From positions 23,774,435 through 23,838,434 of the forward strand of contig CAMZMU010000089.1 in NCBI GenBank assembly GCA_947311845.1: 64,000 bases of DNA, in the 5' to 3' direction. The DNA comes from Poa pratensis. Its lineage: Eukaryota; Streptophyta; Magnoliopsida; Poales; Poaceae. Both the position numbers and the translations under genes were made by a program. The notes beneath the pieces were generated by a model that was given only the letters and a program-made list of their open reading frames with translations, ran no database searches and had not been told where the DNA came from. This document shows, one piece after another, positions 20,902 through 33,010 of the stretch. Each line of letters begins with the position of its first letter. The stretch's first letter is position 1.

Positions 20902-23900
20902 GAAGGCGAGCTCTGTCACTTCCTCCGTGAGAATCGGGATATCTTTGCATGGTCGGCAAGGACCTGCCTGGTGTTCCGAGGGAGTTGGCAGAGCACTCTT
21001 TATTTGTTAGGCCTGAGGTGAAACCGGTGAGGCAACCGACCCGTCGTCTCTCAGACGACCGGAGACAAGTGGTGCTGGACGAGCTGGCTAAGTTGCTTGC
21101 AGCCGGGTTCATTATGGAGGTGCTGCATCCGGACTGGATATCCAATCCGGTCTTGGTGGAAAAGAAGAAAGACGAGCCAGCCGTGGTCAAGGTGTGGCGC
21201 ATGTGCATTGACTTCACTAACCTCAACAAGGCGTGCCCAAAAGATCCATTTCCATTACCTCGGATTGATCAAGTGATCGATTCCACTGCTGGTTGTGAAC
21301 TGTTGTCTTTTATTGATGCGTACTCTGGTTTTCACCAGATACCATTGAACCCAAAGGATCAAATAAAGACTGCTTTTATTACCCCGTATGGGGCGTATTG
21401 CTATCGTGTCATGTGTTTTGGTCTGAGAAATGCCGGGGCAACTTATCAGAGGTGTATGCAGAAATGCCTGCACTCTCAGATGGGCAAAAATGTGCAAGTG
21501 TATGTCGATGATATTGTCATCAAAACTAAGGAGAAACATACTCTCCTCGAGGATCTCGAGGAGACATTTGTGAATTTGAGAAAGTATCGGTTGAAGCTTA
21601 ACCCGGACAAGTGCACCTTTGGTGTCCCGGCTGGAAAGTTGCTCGGATTCCTGGTGTCTAGCCGAGGTATCGAGGTTAACCCGGCCAAAATCCGAGCTAT
21701 TGAGAGCATGAAGTTACCGAAGTGTTTGAAAGATGTGCAGAAGTTCACAGGGTGCCTAGCCTCGTTGAGCCGATTTGTAGCTCGGCTAGGAGAAAAAGCC
21801 TTGCCTTTGTACCAGCTCATGAAGAAAAGTACCGGGTTTACATGGACCCCGCAGGCCGACGTGGCGTTCGGTGAGCTGAAAAAGATGTTGTCCACTGCCC
21901 CGGTGTTGGCGTCACCATTGCACAATGAGCCGATGTTACTTTACATTGCGGCCACAAACCGAGTTGTAAGTGTGGCAGTGGTGGTGGAGCGCGAAGAAGG
22001 TGGCAGGTCGGTGCAGAGACCGGTGTATTACTTGAGCGAGGTGATCTCTACCTCGAAGCAGAACTCCTCACTACCAGAAGATGACGTATGGTGTCTACCT
22101 GGCGGTCAAGAAGTTGAAGCATTATTTCCAGGAGCATCCCATGACGGTGGTGTGCGAAGCTCCAATCTCGGAGATCATCGGGTGCAAAGATGCAACTGGC
22201 CGAGTTGCCAAATGGGCGATTGAGGTGTCTCCATATGCACCACATTATGAGAGAAGAGACGCAATTAAATCCCAGGCGTTGCCGGACTTCTTTTGTGATT
22301 GGGCCGAGATGCAGTATGAGCCACCCAGGCCGGACTATAATTATTGGAAAATGCATTTTGATGGGTCCAAGACAAAGATCGGGCTGGGGGCTGGAATAGT
22401 CCTCACCTCGCCAAAGCGAGATCAGCTGAAGTACGTGCTGCAGATTCATTTCTCAGCATCAAACAATGTGGCGGAGTATGAGGCCTTAATCCATGGCCTC
22501 AAGGTGGCAAAGGAGATCGGTATCCGGCGTGTAGAGTGCTTCGGCGATTCCGACCTGGTGGTGCAACAATCTTCTGGAACTTGGGATGCTCTGGATGCCA
22601 ACATGGCGTTATATCGGTTCCATGTGCAAAAGATATCCGGGTTCTTTGAAGGGTGTGAGTACAGGCATATACCTCGGGCAGAAAATGATGCTGCCGACGT
22701 GTTGTCAAGCTCGGTTCATCGAAAGAGGCAGTACCACCAGGGGTAGCCCTGAATCACTTGAGAACTCCTTCAATCAAACCTTCTCCTGAATCCGAATCTA
22801 TTTTCATCCCGGCGGAGCAAGAGCCCGGACCTGTTCCAATGGAGGTAGACGTCGGGTGCGTTTGGTCGGACCCGGGGACTGCGCACCGAAACCTCGGGGA
22901 CTGCTCATCAAGACTCGGGGACTGGTCGCAGGATGGTGGAGGAAATAATGGAGGAGATTATGGTGGCCGAGCCAATGGAGGTGGACGAGGAACTTTTTCC
23001 TTTGCACCCGGTGCCGGAGTGGGCGGAGCAAATCATGAAGTTCATAACGGAGGGAAGCATGCCAAGTGACACGACCGAGGCTAGGAGAATTCAAAGGAGG
23101 GCCAAGGCGTACACCATCATCAACAAGGAGCTCTATAAAAGAAGCGTAACCGAGGTGTTGCAACGGTGTGTCGAGCCAGCTGAAGGCAAGGAGATGCTTT
23201 TGGAGATCCACCAAGGAGAGTGTGGTCATCATTGCAGCACAAGAGCTCTGGTGGCCAAGGTGTTCAGGCATGGGTTCTATTGGCCCACTGCTCTTGCTGA
23301 TGCAGAGGCCATAGTCCGGAGATGTGAAGGATGCCAAAGGTTTGCCAAGCAAACGCATATGCCAGCCTCGGCGCTCAAAACAATTCCTATCACTTGGCCG
23401 TTTGCGGTATGGTGTTTGGATATGGTGGGAGAGTTCAAACCAGCCCGAGGTAACATGACGCACATATTGGTGATGGTGGACAAGTTCACCAAGTGGATCG
23501 AGGTGAAACCAATCCGGAAGTTGGATGGTCATTCAGCAGTGACTTTCTTGAAGGAGATTATTCTGCGATATGGCTACCCCCATAGCATTATCTCGGACAA
23601 CGGCACAAACTTTGCTGTTGGAGAGTTCGCTCGGTTTTGCATGAACAAGGGAATCCGGCTGGACATAGCCTCGGTGGCACACCCGGAGTCTAATGGACAA
23701 GTGGAAAGATCAAATGCTCTAGTGTTGGCCGGCATCAAGGCTCGGCTCATTGAACCACTGCTGAAAACGCCGGGGTGTTGGATAGATGAGATACCAGCAG
23801 TACTGTGGGGTCTAAGGACCACGCCAAATCGATCAACTGGCTATACGCCATTTTTTATGGTCTATGGGGCAGAAGCTATGCTACCCACTGACATCGAGTA

Positions 23901-24280
23901 TGATGCGCCCAGAGTGGCAATGTACACTGAGGCCGAGGCAAAAGAGGCTCGGGAGGATGCAGTAGATCTGCTTGAGGAAGCAAGAGAGTTGGCCTCATCT
24001 CGGTCAGCAATATACCAACAAGGTCTCCGACGTTATCATAGCCGGAGTATCAACCCTCGTGTGTTTCACGAGGGAGATTTGGTGCTGAGGTTGGTGCAGC
24101 GCAAGAAAGGCCGGCACAAGTTGTCACCTCCATGGGAGGGACCGTTCATTGTGACCCGAGCTCTGCTCAATGATTCCTACTATCTAATAGATGCGCAGGA
24201 AGGGAAGATGGGCTGGACAACCCCGGATCAGAGGTCAGGCGACCATGGAACGTAGCTCTACTCCGACCTTTCTACTCATG
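20902..24280 (+). pseudogene. Reverse transcriptase - RNase H - archaeal RNase H - integrase, copy B
   Basis: ORF 20949-22223 covers the whole RT, with an intact YVDDIVIKTK active site, and the start of RNase H. 22081-22746 covers the rest of RNase H and the archaeal-type RNase H. 22933-24255 covers the integrase with HHCC and D,D,E residues and the C-terminal part. Breaks at about 20957, 22064, 22711 and 22890 are not shared with copy A. Except for the TAG at 20899-20901, no frame break in pol is common to both copies. Confidence 0.8.
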
Positions 24281-24840
24281 AAAGGCGCAATGTATGTACC
24301 TCGGTTAATCCTTAATAAAATGTCGGCACTCCGAGGTTGAAGCTCGGGGACTGCCTCGCTCTTGTGCTTGTTTTTATTTCTGTTTGTCAGTTTCGTTCAT
24401 ATGCCGAACTATTTTGAACCTCGTCTCAAACTTCAAGTAATGTATGCTGTGTAACTAATCTTGTGACTCGACTGGCATCTGCCTAAAATGGTAGTCAAGA
24501 GCAAAGATGAAAAAACGTGGGAGACATGAAAATGAACTCGGGGACTCGGTCCAAAAATATAGTTCGGCATGTGTCGTTTACTAACCCCTGTCTTTACCTT
24601 TCGTTTATGTCGGATGGTTTTGAAACACACTTCGAGATTTGCTAAGTACTGTATGCTATAACAACAATCTTGTGACTCGACTGTCGAACGCCTAAATGGT
24701 AGACAAGAGCAAAGAATGCCAGATATAGTAAACACGAAAGTGAACTCGGGGACTCGTTCCAAAAGGGTTCGGCATAAGTTCTTAGAAAAGCTTGGTTCGG
24801 TAGCAAGTTAAAAGTAATGGTAGCAAAGCAAACTACTTAA

Positions 24841-27800
24841 GGTCTGTTACATCTGCACCCGGCATACCGGGGATTTAATGTTTTGCTTAAGATAAATTCA
24901 GGCCTCGGAACCAGAGACCTCGGTCGCAGAAGTGGTGACAGTGGGAGCCTCGGGCGCAGCAACCTCGGTCGCGGAAGCAACCTCGGTTGTGGGAGTTGTT
25001 GCCGGGGTGTCCGTCACGTCGGAGGAAATCACCTCGGTGGCTACAGCTTTGCCGGACTTGCCCTTGGAGTTCGGAGGTTCGTCGAAGCTGAAGTCATCAT
25101 CAGAGCCTTCAGCCACCTCGGTTGTTTTGCCAGCCTTGCCCTTGGAGCTCTCTGGCTCTTCAAAGTCAATGTCCTCGCCTTCAGAACTTTCTTCACCAGA
25201 CGCTGCTTCCTCGTCCGAGCTCTCTTCGTCCTCAGAGTAGAGGCGCCCGTCATCAAAGGTCGGGTGTTTGCGTAACTAGCAAAGCGGTCGGCTGCTGCTT
25301 GGCGTTTCGCAATGCCATCCGGGTGGAGTTCCAAGGAGAGCCCCTGCGCAGGGAGGTAACAGTGTGGATCTCAACGTCTCACCAAGACAGCACGAACACC
25401 AGGCCTTGTCCGCTCCAGCCCGAGCTGATGAGCATCTCCACTCCCGAAGTCTAGCCTCGGCTCCTTTCAGCTTCGTGGCGAGCTCGTCGATGCAAGTGGG
25501 AGTCTTGACCTTGGGCCAGAGGGCACGGTGGACCTCGATGCGGCATCAACAAGTTTAGTTCCAATGGCTCGGAGCGGCCTGATCCGAGCATTAAGGGCGA
25601 CAAGGTGGTCCTGGATGTCCCAGCTGTCGCTGAGAGTTTCTGTCTCAGCCCTCTTTGCCCGAGCTGCTTGAACTTCGCGGATAGCCTTGTCCTTGGAGTG
25701 CTCGAAGTTTTCTGAAGAGGACAAAAAGGCTGTCGCTGAAATAAGGCATACGGTGGCACGGGATGTAGGTCGGCAGAAAATAAGGAAAAGGTGAGAAGGA
25801 ACTTACTGTCCATTTGATGATTAATCCGAGCGAGCTCGGACAACCAGCTTTTCGAGATAGCTCGGAGGGCGGAAAGTTCGGCTTCGGCCGAGGTGGCACG
25901 GCTCTCCAGGGTCTTGGCAAGATTTTGCTGCTGTTCGGCGGCCTGGTCCTTAACCTTCATAGCGTCCTCCGCAGCAGTCTTGGCTTCATTAGCCCGGTTC
26001 AGCTCTTGTTGCAGCCGAGCTATTTCATCCTCGGCTGTCTTCAACTTGGAGGCATAATCCTTGTCGCTCTGCTCCTTAGCGGATAGAAGAGTCCGGTGAG
26101 ACTTCTTCAGCCTGTTGTGATCCAGCAGGAGGTTCTTGAAGACCTTTGTCCGAGCATTGTTGCATTCCTGAAAAAAGAGAGAGATCAGTTCGGATAAATC
26201 CGAGGTATTTCTAGCACCCGAGGCCCAATTGAGTCCCGGGGACTTGGCATTGGCCTCGGGGACTCAGCATGGGAGAAATGACAAGTTTTTGAGATTCAAG
26301 CCGAGCAATTTTAACTCGGTGGAGTGTCAATTGCTCAACCCGAATCTCGGGGACTGGGAATAGTGTATGTTTGTCATTTGATTTCAAAGGAAGAAAGAGA
26401 GCTGTGTAAAGAAACTTACCGAGGCCTTCTTGCTGCAATCAAGGACTGCAGTCTGCATGTTATAGATAGATTGGAGCACGGCGCTGGGTCCAACTTGATG
26501 CTCAGAGCTCGGGTTGGAGGAGACCTCGACAGTGTCAGCCGAGTTCCAGTCCATGTCATAGTGCTTCTCCGAGCCTAGGCTGTTCCCGCTCTTGGTCCGG
26601 AGTTGCCCGACCTCCCAGCTGCTGATGTCCGGCTGGGTAGTAGCAGCGAATAAAGCTCGGGAGGTGGCGACCTGAGAGCTCGAGGGCGCGGCCTTGGTCA
26701 AGGTGGACCTCGGCGCAGAAGCGGGAACATGCGGCACCAGTTGGGTGCTCGCAGTCAAGGGGCCTGATGACGGTGGCGGCATCGGAGTTTGCTGTGGCTG
26801 TTTGGGGGGCTCAACGTTTTGAGCTGAATCTTTCTGCTGCTGCTGGAGCTTTTGCTTCTGCAGTTGTTGTTGTGTTGTTTCTTCTTTTGCTGCTGTTGCT
26901 GCTGGTTGCGCGCAGCTTGAGACTTGGGGGACAGCCGAGGCTCCTGCACAGCTTTAACCGGAGTCTTGGCGCGGTCTGTTCCGCATCCTTCTGAGGAGGT
27001 GGAGGAGTCTGATCTCGGCGGGGAGCAGAGTGCCCCAGGCCGGAGTCAGAGCTCGGCGGTGGAAGTTCGGCGGAGGAGACGCGCGCGGGGAGGAAATGGT
27101 CTTCTCCGGGCTGGTGAGGTCAATGGACGGTCCTGGAGGAGAGGCTCTGGCGGGGCTGCCGAGGTTAACCTCGACCTCGGTTGTCTGGGCTTCAACCACT
27201 GGAGGCAGTGGTGAGTGTATCGAGCTATGGCTCTGTTTGACCTGCCGAGCCGGGCTAGACGAAAGAGAAAGATTAAGTTAGAGTGTAAAAAGCTTAACCT
27301 TGGAGCAGCGTGAGAAGTAAGGAGGAGCAAAGGTCACTTACGCATCTTCCTCCACGGGACCTCGTTTCTTGCGCCGCGCCGAGGTCTTCTTGGCACGCTT
27401 GGCTTTGGGCGCTGCAGTCTCCGAGGTCTTGGAAGCCTCGGCATCCGAGGTACCAGGTCCTGGGCGCTTCCGGGAAGCTGCAGACGCTGGATGAAAGTTC
27501 TTATATGTTGGAGGAGCATATGAAATGGGAATAACGTTGACAGGTTCCAGAATTTGGCAATCGTCATCATCATCGTCGTCAGACCAGTCTCTGATGGAAC
27601 TGGGAACTTGTTTCTTACCCGGGTTGGAGGAGCCAGTCTTTGGGGCGGACCTCGGAACGGCCTTAGGGATCGGAAGGTGATCCTCGTTGTCCGGGTCTTC
27701 AGTCTCTGAACCTTCCAGGGCGAGGCGGGCAGGAGCCCAGTTCGACGGCTCCGGGCCGTCCTCGATCAGCTGCCGGGCGAACCGCTGCAGGAGTGGCAAA

Positions 27801-28763
27801 AAAGAATTGAGTTAAGAAGCAACCGAGGTGTGCAAGACCGGAGCGTAAGCTCGGAAATTTAGTAAGGTACTCACTTGCTCCGGAAGATTTTCTCTGTTGT
27901 GAGGCTCCACGCCCCATGTCCACTCCTCGTCCATCTCAGTCTGGGCAACGGCTTTGACCCGGCGCCAAACTGAGGCCTTGGAGAGCGCCTTGCTGCTGAT
28001 CCGGTAGGATCGAGTAGACCTTCCATATGGCAGATCTTATGGGCTCGTTGTTGAAGGGGGCTGACTCTTCGATCCACAAAAGTCCGGAGGATGTCATCGG
28101 AACCCCACCCTCTTTTCTTGAGATCCAGCATGTATTCATGGATCTCTTGAACCTCGGCGTAGGCGTCCTCCGGGTTGAAATCCCAATTGAGTTGTGCAGT
28201 GGGAGGGCCGAGCTGGAAGTCCGGGAGGTTGATGAGGTCGGCAGTATCGGGGTTCCTCACATAGAAAAAGGATCGATTCCACTTCTTGCAGCTCTCCAGG
28301 CCTTTGATCCGTGGGAACTCGGAGCCCAGCCGGGGTGAGATAGCGGCCGCACCACAGGCAGTCATATCCTTGTTCACGACCTCCTTGTTGGGGATGCTCT
28401 GTTTCTTCAGCTGGAAGTACTTGGCCCAGCCCTCAACGCTCGGCCAGAGGCCGAGTATCCTTCAGAGAAAGCTGCGTAGCACGACAGCTGTAGTATGGAG
28501 TTAGCTGGGAGGTGGTGCGGCTGCAAGCCGAAGAACTTCAGAAATTCTCGAAAGAACTTGCTGGCCGGAAGTCCGAATCCGCGCTCGAAGTGAGAGACAA
28601 ACACCACTTTCTCGCCGGGGTTGGCGATCGGTTCGCCGTCCCCAGTGTGAAGCCGATACAGCAGTTCGGCTGGGATTCGATGAGTTTCTTTGAGCCATTT
28701 AATATCGTCGTCGGTGACGTCCGAGCCATCCCATCCACCTCTCTCGCTGGCAATTGCCGACAT
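24841..28763 (-). CDS. Antisense spliced gene of element 2, copy B
   Basis: Same architecture as copy A: exons 28763-27875, 27784-27342, 27254-26420, 26167-25807, 25711-25383 and a last exon to about 24841. Here the exon 1 region DDDIKWLKETHRIPAELLYR is open, but a base is missing near 28455, so the frame is lost after YAAFSEGYSA. The last exon also breaks near 25259. A TATA box is at 29388-29395. The breaks differ from those in copy A, which favours one intact gene read twice with errors. Confidence 0.65.
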
Positions 28764-29921
28764 GTTGGCACTTTCCTGCAGAAAAGGGAGGTTCAACCGG
28801 GGTAAGTACCTCGGACAGTTCAAGGTTCCACCGGGGTAAGTACCTCGGACAGTTCAGGATAGCCGGGGTAAAATACCTCGGATCAGTCAAAACAGCCGAG
28901 CTAAAGAGTTTTAGGCGGGAAACATGTTTCTACCATGGCGAGATGCTAGCAAAGATCTACCGATGAGCAAAAATGGAAATAAAATCAAGTTCATCCAGGG
29001 GCAAAACTGAAAGGGCAGTGCTACGGATGCATCTGGTACAAGTCTAGAGGAGATCTAAAAATGGCTAAGAGAGTGCAAAGATAGAGCATCGGGTTCCTCA
29101 AGTTCATCATATTCATCCAGATCCTCGAGTTCATCGAAGGATGAACCGGTTCATGGCTATGGCAACGGAGGGGAGATAAGGAACTCACCGGTGAGGTACT
29201 TGAGGATCGGGGAAAGATCGACGATGGAGGCGGCGCAAGGCGCGGTGCGCGTTCCGGCGAGATTCTTCGAGACGGCGAGGTTGCAGCGGCGATGCTCGAC
29301 GGCGGCGATGGAGACAGAGGGCACGGTGCAGTGGGCGCGGAGCAATGGGCGATGGAGGAAGAAGATGGTGAGTTACCCGTGGGGCCCTACTTATAGCCGC
29401 GTGCGGTAACTGCACGCATTAACTGCACCACTACCGCGGTTATCGGGAAGGCGCGGGATCGTGTGCGGGTGGGCGCACGGTTACGCGGTTTGTGGCCGCA
29501 CGATCGGCCACATCGTGGGCCGCAGAGTGGCAACCGCCCACCCGGATTTCCTGCGCTGGTCAGCGCGAGAATCGAGGGGTCGGGGGCGGTCAAGTACTTG
29601 AGTGCGCAGGTGCGCTGTTCGGTGGGTCCGGCTGACGAGGGCGGCGTGTGGTCAGAACCTGTCTTTCAGAGGTCCGGATTCCGAAGCCCGGGCAGAGATT
29701 CTTCGCCACGTGCCTCGGAAAATCTTGAGGCAAGATTGTGCTGAGTCAGATAGCTCGGAGAGTTCAGTTTGCATATCTACCTCGGATTGGATGGTGGTAT
29801 GTGGGAAGTACCTCGGCGTAACTATGTTGGAGGTCGGTTTAGGAGGTGGTGTCTTGCTTGTTTTGAACCTGCTACGGCCCTCCGTCCGAGGTCGTAGGAC
29901 CGCACCAGCTTCGGGGACTAA

Positions 29922-31092
29922 TGTCGGGGGAGTATCCCCGGGTAGGGTCAAGGCTTGGCATAAGGTGGAGTTCGAAGTTGTGCCGAGGTACGGAAAGGGC
30001 CGACCTGTTTGGGCCTGGGAAGGTCCGAGCTTCATCTTGACCTGGAGAATACAGGCCGACCTATCTTGGCCCAGAGGGGTCCGAGGTATACTGTTGGCCA
30101 GGGCCGAGGTTCACTGTCCGAGCTATGTTCAGCCGACCTAACTACCTCAGTGCAGTGGTTTGTGTTGTGAGTGCAGGAGAAGCTGTGGGGAGGAAGTAAG
30201 ATCCGACCTGGTAAAAGATATTAAGCGCAAGACCCGAGGTACGGAGCCCGTCACATCCGTGCCGAGCTAACCGAGGTGATGGGCTGTAGGTCGGGCAGGA
30301 GTCAATGCTCCTGTCACTTCCAGCCGGGTACAAGAGCGCCTGACACGGGAGCGTCTGTCAAGGAGCCTGGCAGAGGCGTGCTCCGGGTTCGGCGGGCCTG
30401 CACGTCTCTGACCGCTGACCACGCGGGATCTGGGAAAAGGCTACGAGGTAGCTCTGCCAGGCCACGTCCTGTCTCGGTCAGAGGGGACATGCTAGTTCTG
30501 CCGTTAGGCTACAGGAGATGGGCAAGCCACGTCTTGTCCCTGACCGAGGTACGGTGGTACGGTGGTGACCGTTGCAGAGGCATGGCAACAGTGTTCGGCG
30601 AGGGGCACAATGGTAACCCGGCTGGCCTATATAGTGGGCTTCACCCCCTCCTGCTAGAGAGATCCCCCCCCCCCCCGCGCTGGAACTAGTTGATCAAGAG
30701 AGAAAGAAAGAGAGAGAGGAAGCTCGGAACACCCCGGAGACACCTCGGATTCAGCTCGGAGTGCCTTCTTCCTCCCGTCTAGCTCCATCTTTTACCTCAA
30801 GTTCTCACCATTGTAGCATCATACAGCTCGAGGAGCAGCTTGTACTTGTCACTTTGAGCTATACACTGACTAGGATAGTGCTGCAGTAGGGGTGTTACCT
30901 CCACAAGAGGGCCCCGAAGCAGGGTACATCGTGGTGTGCTTTGTGTTCTTGCTTTCTTGGTTCTTCGTTCGTGTTCTTGCGTGTTCTTGCGTGTGCACTT
31001 CTTGAGTGCATAAACCCTCCCCGGATTCCCCCAACGACCATTCGGCCCCATCTTAGCCATACCTATGGCATCTGCCGTGATCCCACACGACA
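29922..31092 (+). repeat. 3' LTR of element 2 (1171 bp)
   Basis: Begins TGTCGGGGGAGTATCCCCGG directly after the purine tract and ends GATCCCACACGACA. TATATA lies at 30628-30633. It differs from the 5' partial LTR by about two substitutions plus homopolymer and microsatellite length changes over roughly 500 bp, which fits a very recent insertion. Confidence 0.9.
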
Positions 31093-31464
31093 CAAACCGA
31101 TGCACCTAATGCAATGGCAAGAACACAAGAAGTGTTCAAAGCCCTTCACTCTCAAATCCCACCAAAGCAACAATGCTATGGAGGAAGATGGGAGGAAGAG
31201 CAAGAAAGCAACAAATGAATCCCAAGATCTAGATCCAATAGGCTCCCCTCACTTAGAGGAGAGATTGATTGGTGAAGATGTAGATCTAGATCTCCTCTCT
31301 CTTTTCCCTCAAGAAGGAGAAGAATCATCGGAGGATAGAGAGATGCAAGCTCAAGAAGGTCAACAATGGAGAAACACGAGCTCAAAAGTGGGGAACCATT
31401 GGGGAAGAAGACCCCTTAAATAGGTTCCCCACGAATCTGACCGTTATGTGCAGTTTACGTGCCC

Positions 31465-31672
31465 AGCGGTACTACCGCCAGGAACTAGCGGTACTACCGC
31501 TGCTGGCTTCTGGGCGGTACTAGGCAGTACCAGCTCCCAACTGAGGCGGTAGCGTGTTGCACTATCGTTGCTGCCAAGGAGCGGTACTACCGCTGATTTC
31601 CTTCGGTACTACCGCTAGCACGCTTCGAAATAAATCAAAGGTTCCGGCGGTAGTACGTGGTGAGGTACCGGC
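31465..31672. repeat. Cluster of GCGGTACTACCGC palindromes, left part
   Basis: Several copies of a 12-14 bp palindrome (GCGGTACTACCGC and one-base variants) at irregular spacing. The cluster resumes at 32820-33010 beyond element B, which shows that B split the array. Confidence 0.75.
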
Positions 31673-32814
31673 TGAAAGGATCGTAATGACACCTAGAGGG
31701 GGGGGGTGAATAGGTGCTACTTCAATTTTAGTACTTTTTCAAATTAGGTTTGACACAAAAGGTAAATTCTCTAGATATGCAACTAAGGTGAATTTACCTA
31801 TATGACAAGCTAGCAACTAAGCAAGGTACACGAAGTAAAGACGGTAAACAAGGATAGAAGTAACCGAAGGAAAGCACGCGGAGACACGGATTTATTCCCG
31901 AGTTCCTCCTTTTTAGGGGTTGGAGAGGTGTGAACTAACACAATGGTTCAACAGCCACAAATGTTTCACCTTCTTCTCGATGAACCGCACCACAAAGGAT
32001 TGGTTCACCTTCAACTATCGGAACCTTCAAGGCGGAGTCCGGAGCCTTTACAACAACAATCCGGGGCACAACCCACAACTGGATTGGGGGCTCCCGAACG
32101 GCTGTAATCTGTCACAAAGACAACAAATGAGTACAAAAAGGAGCTAGGTTTTCCCAATGGAAAACTAGCAAATGGTCCCTCAAGTGAATGTGGGGGAAAT
32201 GAAAATCAGCTTGGTGAAGATGTAGATCGGGCCTTCTCCTTCAATCCTCCCAAAGATCAACGAGTTTGGGTGGAGGGATTGGGAGATCTAGTGATTCTTG
32301 AGCTTGCAATAATGGTGTCTTCAATGTTGGGCGAGCTGGCTGGCTGGAGTAGGTGGAGGGGTATTTATACCCCTTCACGAAATGTATCCATTGTAGAACA
32401 CTTGGTCCGGAGACTCCGGTAACAGACCGGAGACTCCGGTCTGAGGAAGTCACCGGCCTGAATAAAAGGGCACCGAAAACTCCGGTCCAGCCGGAGACTC
32501 CGGACTGTGTCTGGACCATCTCCGGACCAAGTCTAGTACGTGCCACCATTAAGTCCTTAGCCGTTTTTCAACCAGGTTTCCTAGGGCCGGAGTCAAACCG
32601 GATACTTTTGCCCTGAGTCCAGAGACTCCGGCCTGGAAACTCCTGCATCACATGATTTTCTTAGAAAAACTTCCTCGATCTTTTCTACCTTTTTGGCTGA
32701 ACCAAAGTTGACCTATGCATGACAATAAGTGTACCTGGATTACTAGAGCACATGTCAAATATATTTATGTTGTAACAAACACACAAAACCATTTAGGTGG
32801 GGTTTGCTCTTTCA
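31673..32814 (+). mobile_element. Element B: same family as element A, inserted into it
   Basis: Starts TGAAAGGATCGTAATGACACC followed by a G run, and ends TTTGCTCTTTCA. It is flanked by CGGC on both sides (31669-31672 and 32815-32818; CGGCT if the element starts one base later). 1142 bp, no ORF of note. It could be a solo LTR (TG...CA with a 4-5 bp duplication) or an unclassified element. It carries the palindrome CCGGAGACTCCGG instead of element A's GCGGTACTACCGC. Confidence 0.65.
32399..32640. repeat. Cluster of CCGGAGACTCCGG palindromes in element B
   Basis: Repeated GGAGACTCCGG words, full or partial, at irregular intervals, several flanked by a further complementary pair (AGACCGGAGACTCCGGTCT). 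Each can form a small hairpin. Confidence 0.75.
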
Positions 32815-32819
32815 CGGCT

Positions 32820-33010
32820 AAGTACCGTTGGGAGTCCAGTGGCGAAAACGAGCTGACGGTACCTCCAGCGGTAGTTCCAGCGATAATACCGCTGCCTGAA
32901 GGGCGCGGTACTTTCCGCGGTACTACCGCCGGGGGCAGGGTACAAGCATACCGCAGCAGTACCGCTCCAGGAGGATTGGTACTACCGCTGCATAACAGCG
33001 GTACTACCGT
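32820..33010. repeat. Cluster of GCGGTACTACCGC palindromes, right part
   Basis: Continuation of the element A palindrome cluster after element B, with variants such as AGCGGTAGTTCC and CCGCGGTACTACCGCC. Confidence 0.7.

Larger units (their letters stand above)
5405..31092 (+). mobile_element. Element 2: Tat-lineage Ty3/Gypsy retrotransposon, shown in two tandem copies
   Basis: Order in copy A: partial 5' LTR (5405-5903), PBS, gag, protease, RT, RNase H, a second archaeal-type RNase H, integrase, convergent antisense gene, 3' LTR (18329-19463). After a 13-N gap, sequence equivalent to 7896 onward restarts at 19477 and runs to a complete LTR ending at 31092. Dual RNase H domains plus an antisense gene are established traits of the Tat lineage. 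The 5' partial and last LTRs are nearly identical, so the insertion is very recent. The expected target duplication on the right is CAAAC (31093-31097); its partner would lie left of the window. Confidence 0.85.
19477..31092 (+). repeat. Near-identical duplicate of 7896-19463 (copy B)
   Basis: Sequence restarts inside gag and follows copy A base by base apart from scattered 1-3 nt indels and a small number of substitutions (for example the positions equivalent to 8278, 8336 and 14480). It continues past copy A's end to a full LTR end and unique flank. Probably the same locus assembled twice. Confidence 0.8.
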
